Shown here piece by piece: positions 23,240-34,500 of a stretch of 64,000 nucleotides of DNA. The translations under genes and the position numbers were made by a program. The notes under the pieces were generated by a model. It ran no database searches. It had not been told where the DNA came from and worked only from the letters and a program-made list of their open reading frames with translations. Each line of letters opens with the position of its first letter. Positions within the stretch are counted from its first letter, which is position 1. Source of the stretch: an uncultured Verrucomicrobiota bacterium (GTDB taxonomy: Bacteria; Verrucomicrobiota; Kiritimatiellia; CAIQIC01; Lenti-01); the NCBI GenBank assembly GCA_938003985.1, contig CALKWZ010000068.1, positions 1-64,000 on the forward strand. Direction: 5' to 3'.

Positions 23240-25459
23240 ATGAAGCCTATCCTGTCCGAGCCCGAAATCAACGCCCTCATCTACGGCATGCACGGCGCTC
23301 CGTTTTCGCTGTTGGGCATGCACGAAACGGGGGCCAAGAAGCCGGGCGTCGTCGTGCGCGTTTTCCGGCCCTACGCGACGAAGGCGGAAGTGGTCCGCAC
23401 CTCCGACGGCCAGGTCTTCGAGATGCCGCGGATCCACGCGGATGGCCTCTACGAGCTCTTTTTCCCGAACGCCAAGCCCTTCGCGTATTCCCTGCGGCTG
23501 ACCTGGTTCGACAAGTCGACGGCGGACCTGGAAGATCCGTACCGCTTCCCGCTGCAGCTGACGGACCTGGACATGTACCTGCTGGGCGAGGGGACGAACT
23601 ACCGCGCCTACAACAAGATGGGCGCGCATCCGCTGACCGTCGACGGCGTGGCCGGCGTGCATTTCGCGGTCTGGGCGCCCAACGCCGTCCGCGTGAGCGT
23701 CGTGGGCTGGTTCAACAACTGGGACGGGCGCATCCATCCGATGCAGCAGCGGGGCAGCTCGGGCCTGTGGGAACTCTTTTTGCCGCACCTGAAGCCCGGC
23801 GACCTCTACAAGTTCGAGGTCAAGGGCCACAACGCGTTCCTGGCGCAGAAGGCGGATCCGTACGCGTTCGCCTCGGAACTGCGCCCGCGCTCGGCCTCGA
23901 TGGTTTGGGACGTCGACAAATACGCCTGGCGGGATGCGGACTGGATGGCGGCGCGCGCCAAGAAGCATTGGCTGGAGGAGCCGATCAGCGTGTACGAAGT
24001 GCACCTGAGTTCCTGGCGGCGCAATCCGGACGACCACAACCGCATGCTGTCCTACGCGGAGCTGGCGGAAACGCTGATCCCGTACGTGAAGAAAATGGGC
24101 TACACCCACGTCGAGATGCTGCCGATCAGCGAGCATCCCTTCGACGGCTCCTGGGGCTACCAGACGATCGGCTACTACTCGCCGACGTCGCGTTTCGGCA
24201 CGCCGGACGACTTCAAGGCGTTCGTGGACAAGTGCCACCAGGAAGGCATCGGCGTGGTCATCGACTGGGTGCCGGCGCATTTCCCGAAGGACGGCCACGG
24301 GCTGGCCTATTTCGACGGCACGCACCTCTACGAGCACGACGACCCGCGCCTGGGCGAACACAAGGACTGGGGCACCTACATCTTCAACTACGGCCGCAAC
24401 GAAGTGCGGGCGTTCCTGCTGTCCAACGCGATCTTCCTCGCGGACGTCTACCACGTCGACGGCCTGCGCGTGGACGCCGTGGCCTCCATGCTCTACCTCG
24501 ACTACTCGCGCAACGAAGGGGAGTGGATCCCCAACAAGTTCGGCGGGCGCGAGAATCTCGACGCGGTGGATTTCCTCAAGAAGTTCAACGAGCTGGTGCA
24601 CCAGGAATATCCGGGCTTCCTGACCTTCGCGGAGGAATCCACGGCGTGGCCGATGGTGTCGCGGCCGGTCTATCTCGGCGGGCTCGGGTTCGACCTGAAG
24701 TGGAACATGGGCTGGATGCACGACACGCTCGACTACATGCAGAAGGACCCCCTCTTCCGCAAGTACCACCACCACGAGATGACCTTCTCGATGATCTACG
24801 CGTTCAACGAGAACTTCATCCTGCCGTTCTCCCACGACGAGGTCGTGCACGGCAAGGGCTCCATGCTGGCCAAGATGCCGGGCGACATGTGGCAGCAGTT
24901 CGCCAACCAGCGCCTGCTCTATGCCTTCATGTATGCGCATCCGGGCAAGAAGCTGACGTTCATGGGCATGGAAATCGGCCAGTGGCGCGAATGGCAGCAC
25001 AACGAAAGCCTCGACTGGCACCTGCTGCAGTACGATTCGCACGCGGGCCTGCAGCGCCTGGCGCGCGACCTCAACGAGATGCTCCGGGGCTTCCCCTGCC
25101 TGCACCAGATCGATTTCTCGTGGGAAGGCTTCGAGTGGATCGATCTCCACGATTGGGAGAACAGCATGCTGTTCACCCTGCGCAAGGGCAAGCATCCGGA
25201 CGACCTGATGGTGTGCGGCTTCAACTTCACCCCCGTGCCGCGCGCGGAATACCGCATGGGCGTGCCGCGCGCCGGCACCTACGAGGAAGTGCTCAACACC
25301 GACGCGACGATCTACGGCGGCAGCGGCGTGGGCAACCCGCGCTTCGTGAAGGCGGAACGGCGCGAGTGGCAGGGGCGCGAGTACTCCATCCCCGTCGTCG
25401 TCCCGCCGCTGGGCGCGGTCTATTTCCGCTACCGGCCCGACATGGAAGGGCACGTCTAG
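23240..25459 (+). CDS. glgB: 1,4-alpha-glucan branching enzyme
   Basis: A 739-residue GH13 enzyme that makes alpha-1,6 branches in glycogen. An N-terminal CBM48-like double module is seen (GVHFAVWAPNAVRVSVVGWFN near residue 137). The barrel motifs are EMLPISEHPFDGSWGYQ, the nucleophile D412 in GLRVDAVASMLY, the acid/base glutamate at about 465 in FAEEST, and LPFSHDEVVHGKGS. GAGGAGA nine bases before the ATG at 23240 fixes the start; the frame extends upstream into the terminator. No other glycogen gene is in the window. Confidence 0.97.
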   Translation: MKPILSEPEINALIYGMHGAPFSLLGMHETGAKKPGVVVRVFRPYATKAEVVRTSDGQVFEMPRIHADGLYELFFPNAKPFAYSLRLTWFDKSTADLEDPYRFPLQLTDLDMYLLGEGTNYRAYNKMGAHPLTVDGVAGVHFAVWAPNAVRVSVVGWFNNWDGRIHPMQQRGSSGLWELFLPHLKPGDLYKFEVKGHNAFLAQKADPYAFASELRPRSASMVWDVDKYAWRDADWMAARAKKHWLEEPISVYEVHLSSWRRNPDDHNRMLSYAELAETLIPYVKKMGYTHVEMLPISEHPFDGSWGYQTIGYYSPTSRFGTPDDFKAFVDKCHQEGIGVVIDWVPAHFPKDGHGLAYFDGTHLYEHDDPRLGEHKDWGTYIFNYGRNEVRAFLLSNAIFLADVYHVDGLRVDAVASMLYLDYSRNEGEWIPNKFGGRENLDAVDFLKKFNELVHQEYPGFLTFAEESTAWPMVSRPVYLGGLGFDLKWNMGWMHDTLDYMQKDPLFRKYHHHEMTFSMIYAFNENFILPFSHDEVVHGKGSMLAKMPGDMWQQFANQRLLYAFMYAHPGKKLTFMGMEIGQWREWQHNESLDWHLLQYDSHAGLQRLARDLNEMLRGFPCLHQIDFSWEGFEWIDLHDWENSMLFTLRKGKHPDDLMVCGFNFTPVPRAEYRMGVPRAGTYEEVLNTDATIYGGSGVGNPRFVKAERREWQGREYSIPVVVPPLGAVYFRYRPDMEGHV

Positions 25460-25507
25460 GCGCCGCTCCGGCGCCGGGCTCCCGCGTTTCGCAAAGGCAA
25501 ACGGTTT

Positions 25508-26869
25508 ATGAAAGCTCTCGTCCGCAACGTGAAATGGCTCCTCGTGGCCGGCGTGCTGGCCGCCAACCTGGCGGTCGGCGCCCGCCTCTACACCCAGGAG
25601 GCCGCCGCCGCCGAGGAAACGGCGGCCGAGGATTCGCCCTACGAGATGTACACCCTGTTCTCGAAGGTGGTCGAACAGGTCCGCGCCAACTACGTCGATG
25701 CGGACAAGAGCACCTACAAGAAACTGATCCACGGCGCGCTCGGCGGGATGCTGCAGGCGCTGGACCCCCACAGCCAGTTCATGGACGAGGAAGCCTTCCA
25801 GAGCATGAAGGAAGACACCGCCGGGAAATTCGGCGGCCTCGGCATCACCATCGGCATCAAGGATTCCGTGCTGACCGTCATCGCGCCCATGGAAGGCACG
25901 CCCGCGTTCCGGGCCGGCCTGCTTTCCGGCGACAAGATCGTCGAGATCAACGGCGACGGCACCGACGGCCTCGCGCTGGAAGACGCGGTCAAGAAGCTGC
26001 GCGGCGACCCCGGCACGCCCGTCAAGGTCAAGATCTTCCGGCCCAAGACGCAGTTGTTCAAGGAATTCGAGCTGGTGCGCGCCGTCATCAATGTGCCCAG
26101 CATCAAGGACACCCGCGTGCTGGACGGCGAAATCGGCTACGTGCGCATGCTGCAGTTCGGCGAGGACACCGCCCGCGACCTGCAGGTCGCCCTCGACCAG
26201 TTGGAGAAGCAACAAGTGAAGGCGCTGGTGCTGGATCTGCGCAGCAACCCCGGCGGCCTGCTGACCGCCGCCGTCGAAGTGGCCCAGAAGTTCCTGCGCC
26301 GCGGCGATCTGGTCGTCTTCACCCGCGGCCGGGACAACCGCATGGAACGCGCCTACCGCGCCCGCGCCCGCGACACGTTCCCCGCCGTGCCCATGGCCGT
26401 GCTCATCAACGGCTTCAGCGCCAGCGCCTCCGAAATCGTCGCCGGCGCGCTCCAGGACAACCGCCGCGCCGTGCTCGTCGGCGAAAAGAGCTTCGGCAAG
26501 GGCTCCGTCCAGAGCGTCCTGCCGCAGGACGGCGGCACCGCCATCCGCCTGACCACCGCCAAGTACTACACGCCCAGCGAGCGCGTCATCCACGACGTCG
26601 GCATCGAACCCGACGTGGTCGTGCCCATGTCCATCGAAAACTGGCGCAACATCCTGCTGGCGCGCAACCGCGCCGAGGAAACCAACGGCGTGCCTTCCGC
26701 CGCCTCCCTGGACGAAGGGTGGAGCGCCGGCGGGGCAGAAGAAGACCTGCCGGACGCGGCCGCCAAGCCGGTGGCCGAGGAAGAAGTGGATCTCGACCAG
26801 GTCGCCGATCCGCAGCTCGACCGCGCCTGCGACATGCTGCGCGGCATCCTCGTCTTCCAGAAGCGCTGA
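25508..26869 (+). CDS. ctpA: Carboxy-terminal processing protease (S41)
   Basis: A 453-residue periplasmic protease with an N-terminal signal anchor (residues 9-26). A PDZ domain spans about 100-185 (GGLGITIGIKD to VKIFRP). The catalytic pair is S306 in SASASE and K331 in GKGSVQ, spaced 25 residues as in E. coli Tsp. The C-terminal 70 residues are acidic and Ala/Glu rich. Such proteases trim or degrade envelope proteins from their C termini. It is followed by tsaD 17 bases later. Confidence 0.94.
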   Translation: MKALVRNVKWLLVAGVLAANLAVGARLYTQEAAAAEETAAEDSPYEMYTLFSKVVEQVRANYVDADKSTYKKLIHGALGGMLQALDPHSQFMDEEAFQSMKEDTAGKFGGLGITIGIKDSVLTVIAPMEGTPAFRAGLLSGDKIVEINGDGTDGLALEDAVKKLRGDPGTPVKVKIFRPKTQLFKEFELVRAVINVPSIKDTRVLDGEIGYVRMLQFGEDTARDLQVALDQLEKQQVKALVLDLRSNPGGLLTAAVEVAQKFLRRGDLVVFTRGRDNRMERAYRARARDTFPAVPMAVLINGFSASASEIVAGALQDNRRAVLVGEKSFGKGSVQSVLPQDGGTAIRLTTAKYYTPSERVIHDVGIEPDVVVPMSIENWRNILLARNRAEETNGVPSAASLDEGWSAGGAEEDLPDAAAKPVAEEEVDLDQVADPQLDRACDMLRGILVFQKR

Positions 26870-26886
26870 CCGCCCCGGAGCCGTCC

Positions 26887-27939
26887 ATGCTGGTGCTCGG
26901 CATCGAATCCTCCTGCGACGAAACCGCCGCCGCCGTCGTGCGCGACGGCCGCGAGGTGCGGTCGTCGGTCGTGAACAGCCAGATCGCCAGCCACCGGCCC
27001 TACGGCGGCGTGGTGCCCGAGCTCGCCTCGCGCGAACACGTCGGCAGCTTTCCCGTCGTCGCGGCCGAGGCCGTCGCGCGCGCGGGCGTCGCGTGGGCCG
27101 ATCTCGACGCCGTCGCGGTGACCCACGGGCCGGGGCTCGTCAGCTCGCTGCTGATCGGCCTGTCGGGCGCGCGGGCGCTGGGGCAGGCGCTGGGCAAGCC
27201 CGTCTGGGGCGTGAACCATCTCGAAGCGCATCTGGCCGGCACGTTCCTGGATCCGGCGGCGCCGCCGCCGGCCGAAGCGTGCCCGCTGCTCGTGCTGATG
27301 GTGTCGGGCGGGCATTCCTGTCTCGTGGAAATGCTCGAAGTGGGCCGCTACCGGATGCTGGGGACGACGCTGGACGACGCCGCCGGCGAATGCCTCGACA
27401 AGGGCGCCAATCTCCTGGGCCTGGGCTATCCCGGCGGCCCGGTCATCGAACGCGCGGCGCAGGGCGGCGATCCCGCCTACGTCCATTTTCCCCGCGGCAT
27501 GGAACACGCCAGGAATCGCACCACCGACAACGGGCTGGACATCGAGACGTGCTTCAGTTTCAGCGGCCTCAAGACCGCGCTGCTGTACCACCTGAAGAAC
27601 CATCCCGAGGATCGCGAGCGGCATCTGGCCGATCTGGCGGCGTCCTACCAGGAAGCCGTGATGGATTCGCTGGCGCAGCGCGCCGAACGCGCCCTGAAAG
27701 CCACGGGCGCGCGCACGCTGGCCTGCGTGGGCGGCGTGGCCAAAAACGCCCTGTTGCGCGGCCGGTTGGAAGATTTGGCGCGCCGCCGCCAGGCCCGGCT
27801 GCTGCTGACGCCCTTGGCCTATTGCACGGACAACGCCGCCATGGTGGCTGCCGCGGCGGGTTTGCGCGCCCTGGCCGGCATCGGCAATCCGCCGGCCGTC
27901 GAGGCCGACCCCAGTCTGCCGCTGGTCGAAGAGGCGTAG
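26887..27939 (+). CDS. tsaD: tRNA N6-adenosine threonylcarbamoyltransferase
   Basis: A 350-residue ASKHA-fold enzyme completing t6A at position 37 of ANN-decoding tRNAs. It begins MLVLGIESSCDETAAAVV, has the metal histidines in HLEAHLAG, and LMVSGGHSCLV and VGGVAKNALLRG further on. It needs TsaB and TsaE partners, which are not in this window. The start at 26887 fits the family exactly; the very long open frame upstream is a shadow of glgB and ctpA. Confidence 0.97.
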   Translation: MLVLGIESSCDETAAAVVRDGREVRSSVVNSQIASHRPYGGVVPELASREHVGSFPVVAAEAVARAGVAWADLDAVAVTHGPGLVSSLLIGLSGARALGQALGKPVWGVNHLEAHLAGTFLDPAAPPPAEACPLLVLMVSGGHSCLVEMLEVGRYRMLGTTLDDAAGECLDKGANLLGLGYPGGPVIERAAQGGDPAYVHFPRGMEHARNRTTDNGLDIETCFSFSGLKTALLYHLKNHPEDRERHLADLAASYQEAVMDSLAQRAERALKATGARTLACVGGVAKNALLRGRLEDLARRRQARLLLTPLAYCTDNAAMVAAAAGLRALAGIGNPPAVEADPSLPLVEEA

Positions 27940-27951
27940 GCCGGCCCGGGC

Positions 27952-28719
27952 CTACGGCGCAACGGGCGGATTCCACTCGGCGGGGGTTCCGTCGATTTCC
28001 CACTTCACGAGCGTGGCCCGCACGGGCCCGAAGCGGCTCTCCACGTCGGCGAACACAACGGCGGGCTTGGCCGTGGCGACCCACACGGATTTCGGCCGGT
28101 TGCGCGAAAACAGGGTGGGGGAACGGGATTCGGCCGCCACCGGGATCGCTTCCTGGCGTCCGAAAACCGTGCGGATCGTTTTCGGTTCGCCGATCTCGAT
28201 GTCCAGATCGTGGACGGCGCCGTCCATGACGAGCTGGTAGCGGCCGCCCGCGGAGAGCGGGCTGCCGGCCAGCACGTCGCGCAGGTCGAAGAAAAACGTC
28301 ACGAGATCGCGCGAGCCTTTCGGCACGAGCGACCAGTGGACGGTGCCCGCGACGGCGTTGCTCCAGCAGGCCATGCGCTGGTCGGGCCACAAAACCAGCA
28401 CATCGTCCTGCTTGAATTCGCGTTCCGCCACGTGCTTGCGGACCGTATGCCGCGGGCCGCGGTCGGAAGGCTCGACGACGCACTCGACGAAGGTGGACAC
28501 CGGATAGAGCCGCGCGATCCACGGCCGGTTCCAGATGCGCAGGGAACGGACCAGATGGCCGGCGTCGTTCGTGCCGCAGCGGATTTCCATCGTGCCGACG
28601 GACATGCCGAGCCAGCTCACGTCGTATTCCAGGACTTCGGCGGCCGCGGCGTCCGCCGGCGCGCGGCCGGCGAGGCCCAGCAGGGCGGCGACGATCCAGG
28701 CGCGGCGGATGAAGTTCAT
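27952..28719 (-). CDS. DUF3108-like exported protein
   Basis: A 255-residue protein with a signal peptide (1-25). The body, starting EVLEYDVSWLGMSVGTMEI, has the YxVsWlGi-x-aG pattern of the DUF3108 family of periplasmic beta-rich proteins. Blocks VTFFFDLRDVLA and AIPVAAESRSPTLFSRNRPKSV split in two further support it. No enzymatic role is known for the family. It is divergent from the YidD-like gene, and ATG at 28719 lies nine bases after a plausible -10. Confidence 0.75.
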   Translation of the reverse strand: MNFIRRAWIVAALLGLAGRAPADAAAAEVLEYDVSWLGMSVGTMEIRCGTNDAGHLVRSLRIWNRPWIARLYPVSTFVECVVEPSDRGPRHTVRKHVAEREFKQDDVLVLWPDQRMACWSNAVAGTVHWSLVPKGSRDLVTFFFDLRDVLAGSPLSAGGRYQLVMDGAVHDLDIEIGEPKTIRTVFGRQEAIPVAAESRSPTLFSRNRPKSVWVATAKPAVVFADVESRFGPVRATLVKWEIDGTPAEWNPPVAP

Positions 28720-28728
28720 GGGGCCGGG

Positions 28729-28757
28729 ATCATCGCGCAGATAGCGGCGGCTTGCAA
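28729..28757 (-). promoter_or_regulatory. Possible promoter of the DUF3108 gene
   Basis: On the minus strand, TTGCAA (28757-28752), a 17-base spacer and GATGAT (28734-28729), nine bases before the ATG. The -35 lies inside the palindrome CTTGCAAG, which could also serve the divergent gene. Confidence 0.4.
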
Positions 28758-28789
28758 GCCGCCCGGCGGACGTGCGAACCTGTCGGGCC

Positions 28790-29191
28790 ATGCAGGCAAG
28801 CAGCAGACGGTGGCGCGGGATCCTCGGCTTGGCGGCGGCGCTGGGCGCCGCCGGACCGGCCGCGGCCGAAGAGCCGTGGACCGCGCCGGCCGCGCCCGCG
28901 GCGGAACCGTCCGCGGGCTACGGCCAACTCTGCGGCCACCTGTGGCTGAAGGCCTACCAAAACGGCTTCAGCCGCATGATGTCGTCCAAATGCCCGATGT
29001 GGCCGTCGTGTTCGGCCTACAGCTTGGATGCCGTCGGCAAATACGGCTTCCTGCGCGGCGCGCTGCTGACGGCCGACCGGCTGTACCACGAGGGCAGCAT
29101 CCAGCGAACCGCTTCCCGGATCCAGGTCGGCGACCAGCTGCGGTATTGGGATCCGGTGGAAGACAACGTCGTTTGGAGGAAACGTCCATGA
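28790..29191 (+). CDS. Secreted YidD-like protein
   Basis: A 133-residue protein whose core YQNGFSRMM ... CPMWPSCSAYSLDAVGKYG ... LLTADRL matches the YidD (membrane protein insertion efficiency factor) signature, including the paired cysteines and the CSxYxxxAxxxYG block. Unlike standard YidD of about 70-85 residues, it has an N-terminal signal peptide ending near AAAEEPW and a longer C-terminal tail. It is not beside rnpA or yidC. Its stop overlaps the next start (ATGA), so it is translationally coupled to the TPR/membrane protein. The start 28772 is in frame but 28790 is more natural. An exported role distinct from Sec/YidC insertion is inferred. Confidence 0.8.
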   Translation: MQASSRRWRGILGLAAALGAAGPAAAEEPWTAPAAPAAEPSAGYGQLCGHLWLKAYQNGFSRMMSSKCPMWPSCSAYSLDAVGKYGFLRGALLTADRLYHEGSIQRTASRIQVGDQLRYWDPVEDNVVWRKRP

Positions 29192-30099
29192 GAAACGGAT
29201 TGGGTCGCGTCGTCGTCGGATTGGGCTGCTGGTTCGCGTGGGCGGCGGCGTCCGGCGCGGCGGAGCCGGAAGCCGTCCGGGCGTTCGGCGACCATTTGTT
29301 CCGGCAGGGCGATTACTACCGCGCCATCACGGAATACGAACGGTTCGCGTTTCTCGCGCCGGAGCATCCGGACGTCCCCCGGGTGCGGCTGCGGATCGGA
29401 GAAGCCTGTTATTTCGGCGAAAAATGGGATGCGGCCGCGCGGATGTTCCGCGCGCTGGAAACGCCGGAGACGGAACGGGACGTGCGGCGGGCGGCGGCGC
29501 TGTATCTGGCCGCCGTGGCCATGCGGCAACAAGACCTCCAGGGCGCGACCGACCTGCTGGAACGGTTCCTGGAGGAGCATCCGGACGACCCGTGGCGCGC
29601 GGACGTGGTCGGCCAATTGGTCCTGCTGGATCTGCGCAGCGGCCGGGCCGACTCGGCCGAGCGGCGCCTGGCGCACGCGCACGCGGCCGGCCGCGCGCCG
29701 GCGGCGCCGGGAACGGCCGATCTGGAAGAATGGCGGCGCTTGCCGCGGAAATCGCCGCTGCTGGCGGGGAGCCTGTCGGCGCTGCTGCCCGGCGCCGGCC
29801 AGGCCTACGTGGGCCATTGGAGCGACGCGCTGCTGGCCTTCGGCCTCAACGCCGCCTTTTTCTGGGGCACCTACGAAGCGTTCGAGCGCGATGAAGCCGT
29901 GCTGGGCTGTTTCCTGCTGGCGCTGGACACGACCTGGTACTTCGGCAACGTCTACAACGCCGCCAACGGCGCCCGGCGCGTCAACCAAGACCGCCAAAAA
30001 CGGTTCTTCGAAAATCTGGACGTCCGCTACGGCCTGGTCTTTCCGCCGGCCCGGAAAGACGGGCCGCGGCCGATGCTCGGCGTGGGTGCGTCGTTCTAG
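29188..30099 (+). CDS. TPR protein with C-terminal PGAGQ membrane domain
   Basis: A 303-residue protein with a signal peptide (1-24). Residues 30-165 contain tetratricopeptide-like helical pairs (GDHLFRQGDYYRAITEYERF). From about 190 a hydrophobic domain begins with LLPGAGQAYVGHWSDALLAF and then two or three membrane helices, as in DUF5683-like proteins. GGAGG precedes the ATG. Coupling to the YidD-like gene suggests the two act together in the envelope. No known function; the TPR part probably binds a partner protein. Confidence 0.82.
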   Translation: MRNGLGRVVVGLGCWFAWAAASGAAEPEAVRAFGDHLFRQGDYYRAITEYERFAFLAPEHPDVPRVRLRIGEACYFGEKWDAAARMFRALETPETERDVRRAAALYLAAVAMRQQDLQGATDLLERFLEEHPDDPWRADVVGQLVLLDLRSGRADSAERRLAHAHAAGRAPAAPGTADLEEWRRLPRKSPLLAGSLSALLPGAGQAYVGHWSDALLAFGLNAAFFWGTYEAFERDEAVLGCFLLALDTTWYFGNVYNAANGARRVNQDRQKRFFENLDVRYGLVFPPARKDGPRPMLGVGASF

Positions 30100-30120
30100 A
30101 CGCCGCCGCAACGGCCAAAG

Positions 30121-30150
30121 AAAAGGCCGCGCAAGAGTGCGCGGCCTTTT
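30121..30150. terminator. Bidirectional terminator
   Basis: AAAA, stem GGCCGCGCA (30125-30133), loop AGAG, stem TGCGCGGCC (30138-30146), TTTT. It works in both directions and sits between the convergent 29188 and 30175 genes. Confidence 0.93.
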
Positions 30151-30174
30151 CGGCATTCGCCGTTGGACGGCGGA

Positions 30175-30468
30175 TTATTTCTTGGGGGAAGTCCAGAAGT
30201 CGAAGCGCAGATCGGTGTCCGCGCCGCCCGTGGCGGCATCGACGACGGAGCTGATCATGAAGGGGAAGCAGACCCAGCCCACGAGACATTCCACGAACGG
30301 GTAGCTGCCTTGGAAGTCGTTGTTGCTCCACTCGCCGACGCCCGGCAGGAAGAAGGACAGGACCGCCGGCCCCGCGCCGCCTTTTTCCGCCGCCGCAACG
30401 GCCGGAGTCGCCGCAAAGACCGAAAACAGGACCACGCACACCAACAGGGCCGTAACCATTTTCTTCAT
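30175..30468 (-). CDS. Small PGxG membrane protein
   Basis: A 97-residue protein with a signal peptide (1-27). A hydrophobic part FFLPGVGEWSNND ... VECLVGWVCFPFMISSVVDAA follows, split here for length. It shares the LPGxG start of a membrane segment with the convergent TPR protein, so both may contain the same kind of membrane domain. AAAAGGAAA precedes the ATG at 30468. Family not recognised. Confidence 0.72.
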   Translation of the reverse strand: MKKMVTALLVCVVLFSVFAATPAVAAAEKGGAGPAVLSFFLPGVGEWSNNDFQGSYPFVECLVGWVCFPFMISSVVDAATGGADTDLRFDFWTSPKK

Positions 30469-30607
30469 GTGTTTCCTTTTTATTTTCCGATGGTTCTTGC
30501 CATCGTTTATGAACAGAAACGATACCCGAACGCCCCGGGCCGTCAATCCGATACTGGCATTCGCCGCGCGATTGTCCGGAACCGCTCGGTTTGCCGCCTG
30601 CCGGCCG

Positions 30608-31387
30608 TCAGCGGGGCGGCGGATCGCCGAGGAGTTCGACCCCGTCCGGCGGCGAAAACCGGAAGGTTTCCTCGGGGAGCGGCTGGCCGGCCGCGAACGC
30701 GTCCAGTTGGACGTGGCGCTGGACGAACGATCCCTCGCGCTCGTAGGTGCAGCGGATTTGCCCGGGAAACCAGAAGCCGGGCGCGGCTTCCTGGAAGTCG
30801 GATGCCTCCGTTCGGACGGCCAGCCGGTTGTCGGACGTGAACACTTCCGAACGGACGACGACCTGGCGGACCGGGTCGAGGTCGAAGCAGATCCGGGGGG
30901 CGGTCCATTCCAGGCGCCACCAGCCCGGATCGAGCGGGGAGGCGGACGTCTGCGGCGACTCGGCCGGAAGCGCCCCCGGGTGCAGCCCGTCCACGGCCAC
31001 CCGGGCGGAAACGGCGGCGAGGCGCTGGGCTTTTTCGCCGGCGGAAAGCTTCGTCAGGTCGGTCCGCAGCGCTTGGCGCGCGCGCGGCACGTATTCCCAC
31101 GACTCGTCGGGGCCGATCACGATCGTGCGCGCGAGGGGCTCGTGGGTGTCGATGCGGATCCGGTCGGGGGCCTGGTAGGCGAAGGTCCAGCGTTCGGTTT
31201 GGCTCTGCCGGCCGTTGCGGGTGACGCATTCGATCCGGTAGCGCAACGAAGGCAGCGCCGCGAAGCGCGCTTCGATTTCCCGCGCCAGCGCCACCGCCTG
31301 TTCCGGCGTGGGCGCCGCCAGCTCTGCGGCGGCGGCCAAGGCTGCCGAGGACAGGAACAAAACGACCCAGAAACCCATGCGCATCAT
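30608..31387 (-). CDS. LolA-like outer-membrane lipoprotein-sorting protein
   Basis: A 259-residue exported protein (signal peptide 1-20). It shows the LolA/LolB-type fold pattern: RFAALPSLRYRIECVT, then ERWTFAYQAPDRIRID and a chain of beta strands. The conserved LolA arginine region is only loosely matched, so it may be one of the many LolA-fold sensors rather than the carrier itself. GGAGG precedes the ATG at 31387. The gene is single and on the strand opposite ppdK. Confidence 0.7.
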   Translation of the reverse strand: MMRMGFWVVLFLSSAALAAAAELAAPTPEQAVALAREIEARFAALPSLRYRIECVTRNGRQSQTERWTFAYQAPDRIRIDTHEPLARTIVIGPDESWEYVPRARQALRTDLTKLSAGEKAQRLAAVSARVAVDGLHPGALPAESPQTSASPLDPGWWRLEWTAPRICFDLDPVRQVVVRSEVFTSDNRLAVRTEASDFQEAAPGFWFPGQIRCTYEREGSFVQRHVQLDAFAAGQPLPEETFRFSPPDGVELLGDPPPR

Positions 31388-31630
31388 GCCGACCTCCGAA
31401 CGTGGCGCCCACCATACGGAGCCGTTCCGCCGCGGTCAATCGATTCCCGCGGCCGCCTCGGAATCCGCCGCCCGGACGCAGGTAAACCGTTTCGAGCGTG
31501 GGATTTTGGCGTCGTTGGCTTGACAAAACGGGGGGGAAGGCGGAGGATGTCGCGAATTTTCCCGGGCTCCCGGCCGCGGGAAGGCGCTTTAAAAAACAAC
31601 GGGTCCGGCAGGACCACAACGGAGAAGAAC

Positions 31631-34378
<2,748 letters not shown>

Positions 34379-34408
34379 AACGGTCGTTTCCGCGAGGAAA
34401 TTCCCGCG

Positions 34409-34441
34409 TCCGCCCCCGGTTTTCCGGGGGCGGATTTTTTT
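34409..34441 (+). terminator. Rho-independent terminator of ppdK
   Basis: Stem TCCGCCCCCGG (34409-34419), loop TTTT, stem CCGGGGGCGGA (34424-34434), then seven T. Confidence 0.95.
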
Positions 34442-34465
34442 GTGGATCTCGCGGACCGAGTCCGG

Positions 34466-34493
34466 TTGATTTCGCCGCCGGATTTGGTACGGT
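34466..34493 (+). promoter_or_regulatory. Possible promoter giving a near-leaderless message
   Basis: TTGATT (34466-34471), 16-base spacer, TACGGT (34488-34493). The ATG of the LysM lipoprotein lies at 34501, eight bases after the -10, about where transcription should start. Confidence 0.45.
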
Positions 34494-34500
34494 GGCCGGC

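Noticed and set aside
23122..27939. A 1605-codon open frame spanning glgB, ctpA and tsaD
   Set aside because: Only the last 350 codons (tsaD) are real; the rest is an Arg/Gly/Pro-rich shadow of glgB and ctpA in another frame, not a giant protein.
28752..28780. Divergent promoter for the YidD-like gene from the shared TTGCAA
   Set aside because: No acceptable -10 lies 16-18 bases downstream on the plus strand, so only the minus-strand promoter is listed.
31520..31549. ppdK promoter TTGACA with GAGGAT
   Set aside because: The -35 is perfect, but the -10 candidate matches only three of six bases, so it was not listed as a promoter.
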